A stretch of DNA of 64,000 nt from DASRQK01 sp040392005 (GTDB lineage: Bacteria; Bacteroidota; Bacteroidia; Sphingobacteriales; Sphingobacteriaceae): contig JBEBWT010000005.1 in assembly GCA_040392005.1 (NCBI GenBank), positions 22,064-86,063 on the forward strand. Reading direction: 5' to 3'. Position 1 is the first letter of the stretch; each line of letters opens with the position of its first letter. A program made the position numbers and the translations under genes. Shown piece by piece: positions 33,783 to 41,067 of the stretch. The notes under the pieces are model-generated. The model worked only from the letters and a program-made list of their open reading frames with translations, ran no database searches and had not been told where the DNA came from.

Positions 33783-34997
33783 TCATTCTTCCCTCAAAAT
33801 GGTGTGACCCATCTTGTCCCTTTTGGTCCTAAGATAGCTTACATTGTATTCATTGGGTTGGATCTCGATCGGCACTGTTTCCACAATCTTTAATCCGTAA
33901 CCGATGAGACCGGCCCGTTTCGTGGGGTTATTGCTCATCAACCGCATCTGACCGACTTTGAGATCCCGGAGGATCTGGGCGCCGATCCCATAATCCCGGT
34001 GGTCCGCTTTGAAACCCAACTGGAGATTGGCATCGACGGTATCCACCCCCTGTTCCTGCAGGTTATACGCATGTAGTTTATTGACCAGGCCAATACCCCT
34101 TCCTTCCTGGTTCATATACACGATCACTCCTTTTCCTTCCTGTTCGATCATTTGCATGGCCTTGTGGAGCTGAGGGCCACAATCACAGCGGCAGGATCCG
34201 AAAATATCACCGGTCACGCAGGAACTGTGCACCCGGACCAGGATCGGCTCATCCGGACCCCATTCCCCTTTGTGCAGGGCGATGTGCTGTTCTCCGGTGA
34301 GCTTCTGGGTATAGGCGGTCAGGGTGAAAATACCCCATTCGGTCGGCATTTTGACAGATACCTCACGCTGTATCAACGAATCTTTTTCCAATCTGTATTC
34401 GATCAGGTCTTCGATTGAGATTATTTTCAGGTCAAACTTTGCGGCCACTTCCATCAGGTCTGGTAAACGTGCCATTTCACCATCATCCTTGAGGATCTCA
34501 ACCAGTACACCGGCTGGCTCGAAGCCTGCCAGACGGGCCAGATCCACCGCTGCCTCCGTATGCCCGGCCCTGCGCAGCACACCTCCATTTTTTGCGATCA
34601 GGGGAAAAATATGTCCCGGCCGGCCAAAATCTTCCGGAGTGATGGCCGGATCAATGAGTGCCTGTATCGTTTTGGAACGATCTGAAGCAGATATACCCGT
34701 GGTGGTACCTTGACCTTTTAAATCAATGGAAACCGTAAAATTGGTTTCATAAACTGCTGTATTGTGACCGACCATCAGGCCCAGATCCAATTCTTCGCAG
34801 CGTGCTTCGGTCAAAGGCGCACAGACGAGCCCCCTACCGTGCGTGACCATAAAATTGATCACTTCAGGAGTCACATTGCGTGCAGCCGTCACAAAATCAC
34901 CCTCATTTTCCCGATCTTCATCATCAACCACAATGATGATTTTTCCATTTTTTATATCAGCGATTGCTTCCTCAATCGTATTCAGTTTTATTTCCAT
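33783..34997 (-). CDS. ribBA: Bifunctional DHBP synthase / GTP cyclohydrolase II (RibBA)
   Basis: Supplies both precursors of riboflavin: 3,4-dihydroxy-2-butanone 4-phosphate from ribulose 5-phosphate (N-terminal RibB, about 1-200) and the pyrimidine from GTP (C-terminal RibA, about 205-404). RibB motifs: DDEDRENEGD and RRAGHTEAAVDL. RibA motifs: zinc-binding SSCVTGDIFGSCRCDCG (three Cys) and the MNQEGRGIGL loop. 404 residues, the standard fusion length. No FMN riboswitch could be recognised in front of it. Confidence 0.97.
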   Translation of the reverse strand: MEIKLNTIEEAIADIKNGKIIIVVDDEDRENEGDFVTAARNVTPEVINFMVTHGRGLVCAPLTEARCEELDLGLMVGHNTAVYETNFTVSIDLKGQGTTTGISASDRSKTIQALIDPAITPEDFGRPGHIFPLIAKNGGVLRRAGHTEAAVDLARLAGFEPAGVLVEILKDDGEMARLPDLMEVAAKFDLKIISIEDLIEYRLEKDSLIQREVSVKMPTEWGIFTLTAYTQKLTGEQHIALHKGEWGPDEPILVRVHSSCVTGDIFGSCRCDCGPQLHKAMQMIEQEGKGVIVYMNQEGRGIGLVNKLHAYNLQEQGVDTVDANLQLGFKADHRDYGIGAQILRDLKVGQMRLMSNNPTKRAGLIGYGLKIVETVPIEIQPNEYNVSYLRTKRDKMGHTILREE

Positions 34998-35062
34998 GAT
35001 TGCTCCACACTATGTTTTTGCAAATTTACACATAAGTAAGCAAGATAAGGAATATATTGGAC

Positions 35063-36526
35063 CTAAGATGATGATTTTGATTTTCCGAAAAGCACAATAA
35101 TCTGTTGCTTTATTTTTTCAATTCTCATCCGGTACTGCTCGAAATCAAAAAGGGCAGAATCCGTCGTGGATTTGTAGGTAAGGAATACAGCCAGCGGGGT
35201 CAATACGATAATGGAGAGCCACATTCCGACCCCTACGTCCATATCCCCCTCCCTGGCCCATTTCTCACTCATGGTGGAGATAATATAATAGATCAGGAAA
35301 AAGATAATGGCCATGACCACCGGCAGGCCCAATCCTCCTTTCCGGATGATGGCCCCAAGCGGAGCCCCGATGGCAAAAAGTAAAATACAGGAAACGGCCA
35401 ATGTAAATTTACGTTGCCATTCAATGTTGTAGCGGATATTCTTGTCCTGGAGTAGTTTTTCTTCAGCGGCCTTTGAACTGACGGTATTCAGAATATAGGA
35501 AGCCTGACTTTGCGCCATGTAAAGCGCATCGCTTTTCTTTTCATTTAGAATAAGCGCCGTCAGATCCCCATTATAGGGGAGGGGATCCGCCCGCACAGTC
35601 GAATCTTTGGGTCTGTAATAATTCGACAAAAAATAATAATAAGGTTTGATATCCCTGAACACCGTTGCTCTCATACTGTCCAGTTCATGGGTGTTGGAAT
35701 CAGTATAGTACTTCAATTGTTTGAGATTGAGCATGGAATGGTGACTTTTGAACAGATTTTCATCCGTCCTTTTCATCTGGAATACTTCCATATTGAATTT
35801 CATTTCCGTCTCCTCAAAGTAAAAGCGGGTGAATTCTTGCCTCGGATCATAGGTTACGGCATTTTTACTGCGGCCCTCTTCGTACCGGACTCCATTTTTT
35901 AGTTTAATAATCATATAATTATTATCCATGGAGTTATAGACGTAACCTTCTTCAGCCAGAATCACAATGTTGGCCGTATTACTTGATTTATGATCATAGA
36001 TCATCAAATCATAAAGGATCTTCCCGTCCTTGCTCTTTTCCTTTGCCCTGATGGAATAGCCGGGGATGGTATTGTTGAACACCCCCGGTTTGATCAGAAA
36101 ATCCGCGGGTTTGGTCCGGACATCATACAATAAAGAGCCCATTTTGAGATTGGCAATCGGCAGGATGTAATCACTGAACAGGAATGCCCCGCCCCCGAAC
36201 ATAGCCACCAGGATCAGCAGGGGCATCATTGCTTTCCGGACCGAGATACCGGCTGCTTTGATAGCGACCAACTCATAGCTTTCTCCCAGATTTCCAAAGG
36301 TCATGATAGCCGAAAGCAACATGGAAAGCGGCATTGCCATGGATATCTGGACCAATGCCTGATAACCCAGCAGTTCGAGGATAACGTACCATTCAAAGCC
36401 CTTTCCGATCAGGTCATCGACATACTTGAACAGAAAAAGCATCAGCAACACAAACATCACAATGAAAAAAGTGACAAGAAAGGGTTTGATGAATGCTTTT
36501 AATATAAGGACATGGATCTTTTTCAT
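35063..36526 (-). CDS. LptF/LptG family permease
   Basis: 487-residue membrane protein of the YjgP/YjgQ family, one of the two membrane subunits that with LptB extract lipopolysaccharide from the inner membrane. Three membrane helices at the N-terminus (about 12-36, 58-80 and 99-122), a long periplasmic beta-rich part (about 125-375), three more helices in the C-terminal 110 residues, and a hydrophilic tail. The start MKKIHVLILKAFIKPFLVTF is typical. LptF versus LptG cannot be decided from sequence alone. Confidence 0.88.
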   Translation of the reverse strand: MKKIHVLILKAFIKPFLVTFFIVMFVLLMLFLFKYVDDLIGKGFEWYVILELLGYQALVQISMAMPLSMLLSAIMTFGNLGESYELVAIKAAGISVRKAMMPLLILVAMFGGGAFLFSDYILPIANLKMGSLLYDVRTKPADFLIKPGVFNNTIPGYSIRAKEKSKDGKILYDLMIYDHKSSNTANIVILAEEGYVYNSMDNNYMIIKLKNGVRYEEGRSKNAVTYDPRQEFTRFYFEETEMKFNMEVFQMKRTDENLFKSHHSMLNLKQLKYYTDSNTHELDSMRATVFRDIKPYYYFLSNYYRPKDSTVRADPLPYNGDLTALILNEKKSDALYMAQSQASYILNTVSSKAAEEKLLQDKNIRYNIEWQRKFTLAVSCILLFAIGAPLGAIIRKGGLGLPVVMAIIFFLIYYIISTMSEKWAREGDMDVGVGMWLSIIVLTPLAVFLTYKSTTDSALFDFEQYRMRIEKIKQQIIVLFGKSKSSS

Positions 36527-36581
36527 CCGTAATTTACTGATGGGTAAAATGCTGGGGTATTCCGCTCGTTATCGCAATTTT

Positions 36582-36959
36582 TCAGGCACCGATCACACTT
36601 TGCAGGTACTCGATCTGGTTGTCCCAGATCAATTTCCGGTCGTCCAGATTTTCGGCCCTGGCGTAATCGGTGATCGATAATGCCACGTCATTGGTCAATT
36701 CGTCCTGGACGATTTCCATTTCAAAATAATAAGGCTCATCGTCCAGCCATTTATATTTGACCGATTTGTTTTCCCTGGCGCTGATCAGTTTGGCAATATG
36801 GACTTCATCGTCCCATTCAAATTCATAAATCGTCTCCCTTTGGTGTACGCTGTCGGCAAACCACTGTGCCAGACCATTGGGTTCGACCAAATAAGAATAG
36901 AGAATTTTTGGCGAGGACTTTACCTCGTATTCCAGTGTGAATTTAATTTTTTCTGCCAT
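36582..36959 (-). CDS. START-like (AHSA1/SRPBCC) domain protein
   Basis: 125 residues, a single START-like fold of the AHSA1 type: KIKFTLEYEVKSSPKILYSYLVEPNGLAQWFADSV at the N-terminus and a long C-terminal helix. Cytoplasmic; binds an unknown hydrophobic ligand or partner. Widely conserved in Bacteroidota beside lptF/G-like genes. It ends 55 bp before the permease gene starts, in the same direction, so the two may be co-transcribed. Confidence 0.8.
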   Translation of the reverse strand: MAEKIKFTLEYEVKSSPKILYSYLVEPNGLAQWFADSVHQRETIYEFEWDDEVHIAKLISARENKSVKYKWLDDEPYYFEMEIVQDELTNDVALSITDYARAENLDDRKLIWDNQIEYLQSVIGA

Positions 36960-37046
36960 GTACGCCTGTTATGGTATGGAATGCTCTACCCCGGAAAGCA
37001 TGCCGACAATGTTAAAACTTTTTTTTTAAAGAAAGGAAAAATAAAG

Positions 37047-37054
37047 TATATTTG
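37047..37054 (+). promoter_or_regulatory. Promoter -7 element (TATATTTG) of the tRNA gene
   Basis: TATATTTG matches TAnnTTTG and ends 13 bp before the tRNA 5' end, giving a short leader for RNase P removal. No clear TTG at -33. Confidence 0.6.
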
Positions 37055-37067
37055 CAAACAATTTTTC

Positions 37068-37141
37068 GGCGGGGTAGCTCAGATGGTTAGAGCGCAGGAT
37101 TCATAACCCTGAGGTCACGGGTTCAACTCCCGTCTCCGCTA
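37068..37141 (+). tRNA. tRNA-Met (CAT)
   Basis: Cloverleaf readable by eye: acceptor GGCGGGG / CTCCGCT (two G-U pairs), D arm GCTC / GAGC, anticodon loop TTCATAA with anticodon CAT, T arm ACGGG-TTCAACT-CCCGT, discriminator A. The 3' CCA is not encoded. G-U at the first acceptor pair argues for elongator Met rather than initiator; a lysidine-modified Ile tRNA is the other possibility for a CAT anticodon. Confidence 0.93.
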
Positions 37142-37153
37142 CAAACAACAAGC

Positions 37154-37176
37154 AAAGCGACTTTTCGGGTCGCTTT
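37154..37176 (+). terminator. Terminator after tRNA-Met
   Basis: Stem AAAGCGAC / GTCGCTTT with a 7-nt loop, followed by a T run, 12 bp after the tRNA. Confidence 0.85.
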
Positions 37177-37295
37177 TTTTTGGACTATTTTTTTGAAGAA
37201 GAAGTTAATTTCAGAGAATATTTTATTTTTCCTTCTGATTATCAATTAATTATGATTAAATCTTAAAAATATTAGAAACTTTCATTAATTGATCT

Positions 37296-37323
37296 TAAAT
37301 TTGTAACTGAAATATAGTTACAA
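37296..37323 (+). promoter_or_regulatory. hicAB promoter and operator-like palindrome
   Basis: TAAATTTG (37296-37303) is a -7 element. Overlapping it is an inverted repeat TTGTAACT (37301-37308) / AGTTACAA (37316-37323) with 7-nt spacer, 2 bp before the hicA ATG at 37326. Its position over the promoter and start site fits an autorepression site for the HicB ribbon-helix-helix domain. Confidence 0.7.
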
Positions 37324-37325
37324 AA

Positions 37326-37583
37326 ATGAGCAAACTTGAAAAACTGATAGCCAGATTTCTTGCGAAGCCCAAAGATCTGACATGGGATGAATTGGTGTCC
37401 ATACTCGGTTATTATGGTTATGTGGAAATACCAACTGGCAAAACAGGTGGTTCGAGGAGAAAATTTTGCGATACAGATCAAGTGATCATCAGTTTGCATA
37501 AGCCTCACCCCAGGTCTATTGTCAAAACCTATGTCATTGCACAGATATTGGAACATTTAAAAGAGAAAGGAAAATTAAAATGA
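37326..37583 (+). CDS. hicA: HicA-family toxin
   Basis: 85 residues, HicA mRNA-interferase family (dsRNA-binding-like fold): LTWDELVSILGYYGYVEIP, TGGSRRKF, VIISLHKPHP and a C-terminal helix VIAQILEHLKEKGKLK. In many HicA proteins the segment is GSH with catalytic His; here it is GSR, with His only in SLHKPHP, a variant also found in other HicA-like proteins. Its stop overlaps the antitoxin start by 4 bp (ATGA), the expected coupling. Lower GC than neighbours suggests horizontal gain next to the tRNA gene. Confidence 0.85.
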   Translation: MSKLEKLIARFLAKPKDLTWDELVSILGYYGYVEIPTGKTGGSRRKFCDTDQVIISLHKPHPRSIVKTYVIAQILEHLKEKGKLK

Positions 37584-37963
37584 TTGACACATTGAAATAT
37601 AAGGATTATATAGCTACGATACATTATAGTAGCGAAGATGACATTTTCTTTGGAAAAGTCATTGCCATCAATGATCTGGTCATATTTGAAGGGTCTTCCG
37701 TGTCAGAGTTGAGAGCTGCGTTTCAGGAAGCAATCGAAGATTATCTAGAAGCTTGTAAAGCTGCCGGCAAGTCGCCCGACAAAACTTTTAAAGGAGCATT
37801 TAATGTGCGGGTACCTGCCGGATTACACAAAAAAGCAGCCATTCTTGCCGCTCAGCAGCGTGTCAGTTTGAATGATTTTGTGAAAACAGCATTGCTTTAT
37901 GCTGTGAAGCACGAACCGGATTTCCTTACGGAATTTTCTCCCGGCTCGGATGGGGATTTTTAG
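37580..37963 (+). CDS. hicB: HicB-family antitoxin
   Basis: 127 residues. N-terminal HicB domain (about 1-70: LKYKDYIATIHYSSEDDIFFGKVIAINDLVIFEGSSVSEL, EDYLEACKAAGKSP), then a C-terminal ribbon-helix-helix (about 75-115: GAFNVRVPAGLHKKAAILAAQQRVSLNDFVKTAL) that should bind the palindrome at 37301. Neutralises HicA and represses the operon. Toxin-first order is usual for HicAB. Confidence 0.9.
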   Translation: MIDTLKYKDYIATIHYSSEDDIFFGKVIAINDLVIFEGSSVSELRAAFQEAIEDYLEACKAAGKSPDKTFKGAFNVRVPAGLHKKAAILAAQQRVSLNDFVKTALLYAVKHEPDFLTEFSPGSDGDF

Positions 37964-38024
37964 GGGCGTCTCTCCTTGATATTTTACTTTTAGGCTTTGG
38001 ACTTTTCATCCACCAAAAGAAAAA

Positions 38025-38060
38025 CCCCCATCCGACCGTTAAATAACGTTTGGATGGGGG
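38025..38060. terminator. Terminator between hicB and the convergent tsf
   Basis: Perfect 9-bp stem CCCCCATCC / GGATGGGGG with a further inner pairing CGTTA / TAACG. On the - strand a T run follows, so it should end the tsf transcript; 84 bp lie between it and the tsf stop. Confidence 0.75.
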
Positions 38061-38144
38061 CTGTATCTGTGGGCGGACAAATTGGGTACGGGAGACGAAC
38101 TCGCCCGCCACTCGCCTGCCGCCGGGCCTGGTGCTTGCTTGCGC

Positions 38145-38984
38145 TTACCCGCCCAATTGAACCCGCTTGAATTCGGTCACGGTCAGATCTTTGGACACAC
38201 CGTTCAGGAATTGAGCAATGTTTTTGGAAGAATCTTTCACGAATTCCTGGTTCAGCAGGGTGCTGTCCTTGTAGAATTTGTTCAGCTTGCCCTGAGCGAT
38301 TTTTTCAACCATCTCCTCTGGCTTGCCTTCCAAACGGATCTGCTCTTTGGCAATCTCCAGCTCACGCTCGATTGTTTTTGAGTCCACGCCGTCTTTATCG
38401 ACTGCGATGGGATTCATTGCCGCAATTTGCATGGCTACGTCTTTTCCAGCTTCTGCAACCACATCTGATGCCTGGTTGAATCCAACCAGCACACCCAAAC
38501 GATAATTCCCGTGGATATAGGCCACTACTTGCTCTGCTTCAACAGTTTCGTATTTGGATACAGTGATTTTCTCACCGATTTTGCCGGTTTGATCCAATAA
38601 AAGATCGGCGATCCTGGTTCCACCGATCTGTGAATCGATCAGGGCTTCCAGTGAAGCCGGAGCCTGTGCGATCGCAGCATCGGCTATGCTCTCACCAAAA
38701 GCGATGAAATCTGCATTTTTTGCTACGAAATCAGTCTCGCAATTCAATTCGATTACCACGCCTTTTTTGCCATCAGCAGTGGTTTTTGCAATGACTACCC
38801 CTTCGTTGGATTCGCGGTCCTGACGGCCTGCGGCCACTTTGGCACCCTTCTTTCTCAAATAATCAACAGCCGCTTCAAAGTCACCATTGGCTTCCACCAG
38901 GGCTTTTTTGCAATCCATCATACCTGCACCGGTTGCCTGGCGCAATTTATTGACATCTGATGCCGAAATTTGTACACTTGACAT
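38145..38984 (-). CDS. tsf: Translation elongation factor Ts
   Basis: Nucleotide exchange factor that regenerates EF-Tu-GTP. 279 residues. N-terminal UBA-like module with VNKLRQATGAGMMDCKKAL, the TDFVAKN motif (here ETDFVAKNADF) for EF-Tu contact, and the core domain ending ...LTVTEFKRVQLGG. Last gene of rplM-rpsI-rpsB-tsf. A large terminator-like hairpin separates it from rpsB. Confidence 0.98.
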   Translation of the reverse strand: MSSVQISASDVNKLRQATGAGMMDCKKALVEANGDFEAAVDYLRKKGAKVAAGRQDRESNEGVVIAKTTADGKKGVVIELNCETDFVAKNADFIAFGESIADAAIAQAPASLEALIDSQIGGTRIADLLLDQTGKIGEKITVSKYETVEAEQVVAYIHGNYRLGVLVGFNQASDVVAEAGKDVAMQIAAMNPIAVDKDGVDSKTIERELEIAKEQIRLEGKPEEMVEKIAQGKLNKFYKDSTLLNQEFVKDSSKNIAQFLNGVSKDLTVTEFKRVQLGG

Positions 38985-39035
38985 GTTTCTTCCTTTTTAT
39001 ATTGAATAAATAAATAATGCGAAATTCGATAAAAA

Positions 39036-39102
39036 AAACCGGATAGCCCCGGAGTTTGCGGAAAAGTAATCTTTCCGAAACCTCCTGTTAACCATCCGGT
39101 TT
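39036..39102 (-). terminator. Large nested hairpin between rpsB and tsf
   Basis: Outer 9-bp perfect stem AAACCGGAT / ATCCGGTTT with an inner imperfect stem (39051-39066 against 39071-39085), followed on the - strand by eight T residues. It looks like an intrinsic terminator 8 bp after rpsB and within the operon, so it would reduce tsf expression relative to rpsB or be read through under control. Confidence 0.7.
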
Positions 39103-39110
39103 CTTAAAAA

Positions 39111-39983
39111 TTATTCTCCGTCTTTAGCCTCAGTTGCTTCCGCAGAGACATTTTCTGCCTCAGCTTTTGCTTTGCGGGGACGTTTGCCACCAGCCTGCTC
39201 GGTGCTTTCTTTTTCACCGGCCTCTTCAGCCTGTCCGTTGTCGATCTTTGCCTTTGCTGCTGCTGCTTCCTTCTCTGCTTCGTCTTCTTTGTCGCGTTTG
39301 CGCTCTTCCAGACCTTCCTGAATTGCTTTTACGATCACGTTGCAGATCAGATCGATTGATTTGCTCGCATCATCGTTTGCCGGGATCGGGAAATCGATGT
39401 TGTCCGGATCCGAGTTGGTATCCACCATCGCAAAGGTCGGAATATTCAATTTCTGGGCTTCACTTACCGCAATGTGCTCTTTTTTGACATCGACGATAAA
39501 CAATGCGGCCGGCAACCGGTTCAGATCGGCAATACCACCCAACAAAGTTTCCAGTTTGACACGCTCACGCTGGATCATCAACTTTTCTTTCTTTGACAAT
39601 ACATCGTATGTGCCGTCCTTGGTCATCTTATCGATGTTGGACATCTTTTTGATCGATTTGCGGACCGTTGCAAAGTTGGTCAGCATACCTCCCAGCCACC
39701 TTTCGGTTACAAAAGGCATATTCACTGCCTGTGCATGCTGGGCGACGAGCTCTTTCGCTTGTTTTTTTGTTGCTACAAATAATACTTTACGACCTGATTT
39801 TACAATTTGTTTGATGGCCGAGGCAGCTTCTTCCACCTTGGTCAATGTTTTGTTCAAGTCAATGATGTGGATGCCATTGCGTTCCATGAAGATGTACTTT
39901 GCCATCTTTGGATCCCACTTGCGGGTAAGGTGACCGAAGTGTACACCTGCATCCAGTAAATCCTGATATGTTGTTCTTGCCAT
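39111..39983 (-). CDS. rpsB: 30S ribosomal protein S2
   Basis: 290 residues from ATG 39983 (MARTTYQDLLDAGVHFGH); the open frame adds five upstream codons without merit. Core S2 (about 1-228) with HFGHLTRKWDPKM, RWLGGMLTNF and DTNSDPDNIDFPIPANDDA. A charged C-terminal tail of about 60 residues (Glu/Ala/Lys-rich), as is common in Bacteroidota S2 and probably disordered. Confidence 0.98.
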   Translation of the reverse strand: MARTTYQDLLDAGVHFGHLTRKWDPKMAKYIFMERNGIHIIDLNKTLTKVEEAASAIKQIVKSGRKVLFVATKKQAKELVAQHAQAVNMPFVTERWLGGMLTNFATVRKSIKKMSNIDKMTKDGTYDVLSKKEKLMIQRERVKLETLLGGIADLNRLPAALFIVDVKKEHIAVSEAQKLNIPTFAMVDTNSDPDNIDFPIPANDDASKSIDLICNVIVKAIQEGLEERKRDKEDEAEKEAAAAKAKIDNGQAEEAGEKESTEQAGGKRPRKAKAEAENVSAEATEAKDGE

Positions 39984-40004
39984 TGTTTGTTCCTCCAAAT
40001 AAAA

Positions 40005-40391
40005 TTAACGTTTGCTGAATTGAAATTTCCTACGGGCTTTGCGGCGTCCTGGTTTCTTACGCTCAACCATACGGTCGTCACGGGTTACCAGTCCTTTTGC
40101 GCGCAATGCAGGTTTAACTTCCGGGTCCAGTTCGATGAGTGCTTTCGCAATCGCAAGCCTTACAGCTTCCGCCTGACCTTTCACTCCACCACCCGCTACG
40201 TTAACTTTTACATCGTAATTACCTGCTGCTCCGGCTACTTCCGTGCTTTGGGTCACAATGTATTGCAATGGCAATGTTGGAAAATACTCTTTATAGTCTT
40301 TACCGTTTACGGTAATGTTGCCGCTACCTGCTGATAAGTAGATACGGGCAACTGCTGTTTTCCTTCTTCCTGAAGTGTTAGTTATTGACAT
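40005..40391 (-). CDS. rpsI: 30S ribosomal protein S9
   Basis: 128 residues, complete: start MSITNTSGRRKTAVARIYL, middle GGGVKGQAEAVRLAIAKAL, and the conserved basic C-terminus ERKKPGRRKARRKFQFSKR that contacts P-site tRNA. Between rplM (11 bp) and rpsB (21 bp) in one operon. Confidence 0.98.
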   Translation of the reverse strand: MSITNTSGRRKTAVARIYLSAGSGNITVNGKDYKEYFPTLPLQYIVTQSTEVAGAAGNYDVKVNVAGGGVKGQAEAVRLAIAKALIELDPEVKPALRAKGLVTRDDRMVERKKPGRRKARRKFQFSKR

Positions 40392-40402
40392 ATTCTTTCT
40401 CC

Positions 40403-40846
40403 TTAGAATTTAACGGTTTTTGGATTTTGTGCTGCGTGTGGGTGCTCACTTCCGGCATACACATACAGATTGCCATACAGCGCACGACCCAGACGGTTTT
40501 TTGGCAACATACCACGGACGGCTTTCTCGATGATGCGTTCCGGGAATTTGGCCAACAATTCCTTGGGAGAAATAAAACGCTGTCCTCCCGGATAACCGGT
40601 ATAACGAACGTATTCCTTGTCTCCCAGTTTTTTACCGGTCAACCTAACTTTGTCTGCGTTGATGACGATCACGTTATCGCCGCAGTCTACGTGTGGGGTA
40701 AACGATGGCTTGTGTTTTCCACGGATCACTTTCGCGATCTCGGAAGACAAGCGCCCCAAAATCTCTCCTTCAGCGTCAACAACAATCCACTGTTTATTGA
40801 CGGTGTTTTTGTTGGCAGAGACAGTTTTGTAACTTAACGTATTCAC
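40403..40846 (-). CDS. rplM: 50S ribosomal protein L13
   Basis: 147 residues from a GTG start at 40846 (NTLSYKTVSANKNTVNKQWIVVDAEGE). The longer open frame back to 40906 overlaps the promoter and is unlikely. Typical L13 blocks: LGRLSSEIAKVIRGKHKP, VDCGDNVIVINADK, RMLPKNRLGRALYGNLYVYAGSEHPHAAQNP. First gene of the ribosomal operon, with a well-formed promoter and a small leader hairpin. Confidence 0.97.
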   Translation of the reverse strand: MNTLSYKTVSANKNTVNKQWIVVDAEGEILGRLSSEIAKVIRGKHKPSFTPHVDCGDNVIVINADKVRLTGKKLGDKEYVRYTGYPGGQRFISPKELLAKFPERIIEKAVRGMLPKNRLGRALYGNLYVYAGSEHPHAAQNPKTVKF

Positions 40847-40881
40847 TTGCTTTGTTTTGATTATATAAATTAATAAATTCC

Positions 40882-40900
40882 TCCCCCTTATATTTGGGGA
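40882..40900 (-). promoter_or_regulatory. 5' leader hairpin of the rplM operon
   Basis: In the predicted 55-nt leader, TCCCC (from the first bases of the transcript) pairs with GGGGA across a 9-nt loop. L13 leaders regulate their own operons in some bacteria; here only this one stem can be seen, so autoregulation is speculative. Confidence 0.35.
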
Positions 40901-40903
40901 CTG

Positions 40904-40935
40904 CAAAGGTACAATATTTTTTTATAGAATTCAAA
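40904..40935 (-). promoter_or_regulatory. Complete promoter of the rplM-rpsI-rpsB-tsf operon
   Basis: On the - strand: TTTG (40932-40935), 20-bp AT-rich spacer, TACCTTTG (40904-40911). An excellent match to the Bacteroidota -33/-7 promoter; predicted transcript start about 40901. Confidence 0.8.
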
Positions 40936-41067
40936 ATGGATTTTAAATTCATATCTTATTATTAATTCCTATCTTACCCGCCTTTTGGAACGAATTCTGC
41001 TGTATTCCGATCAGGGATTTCGATGATTTTAAGATTTTAATAATTTTTGCGCATTATATAAATAAAG

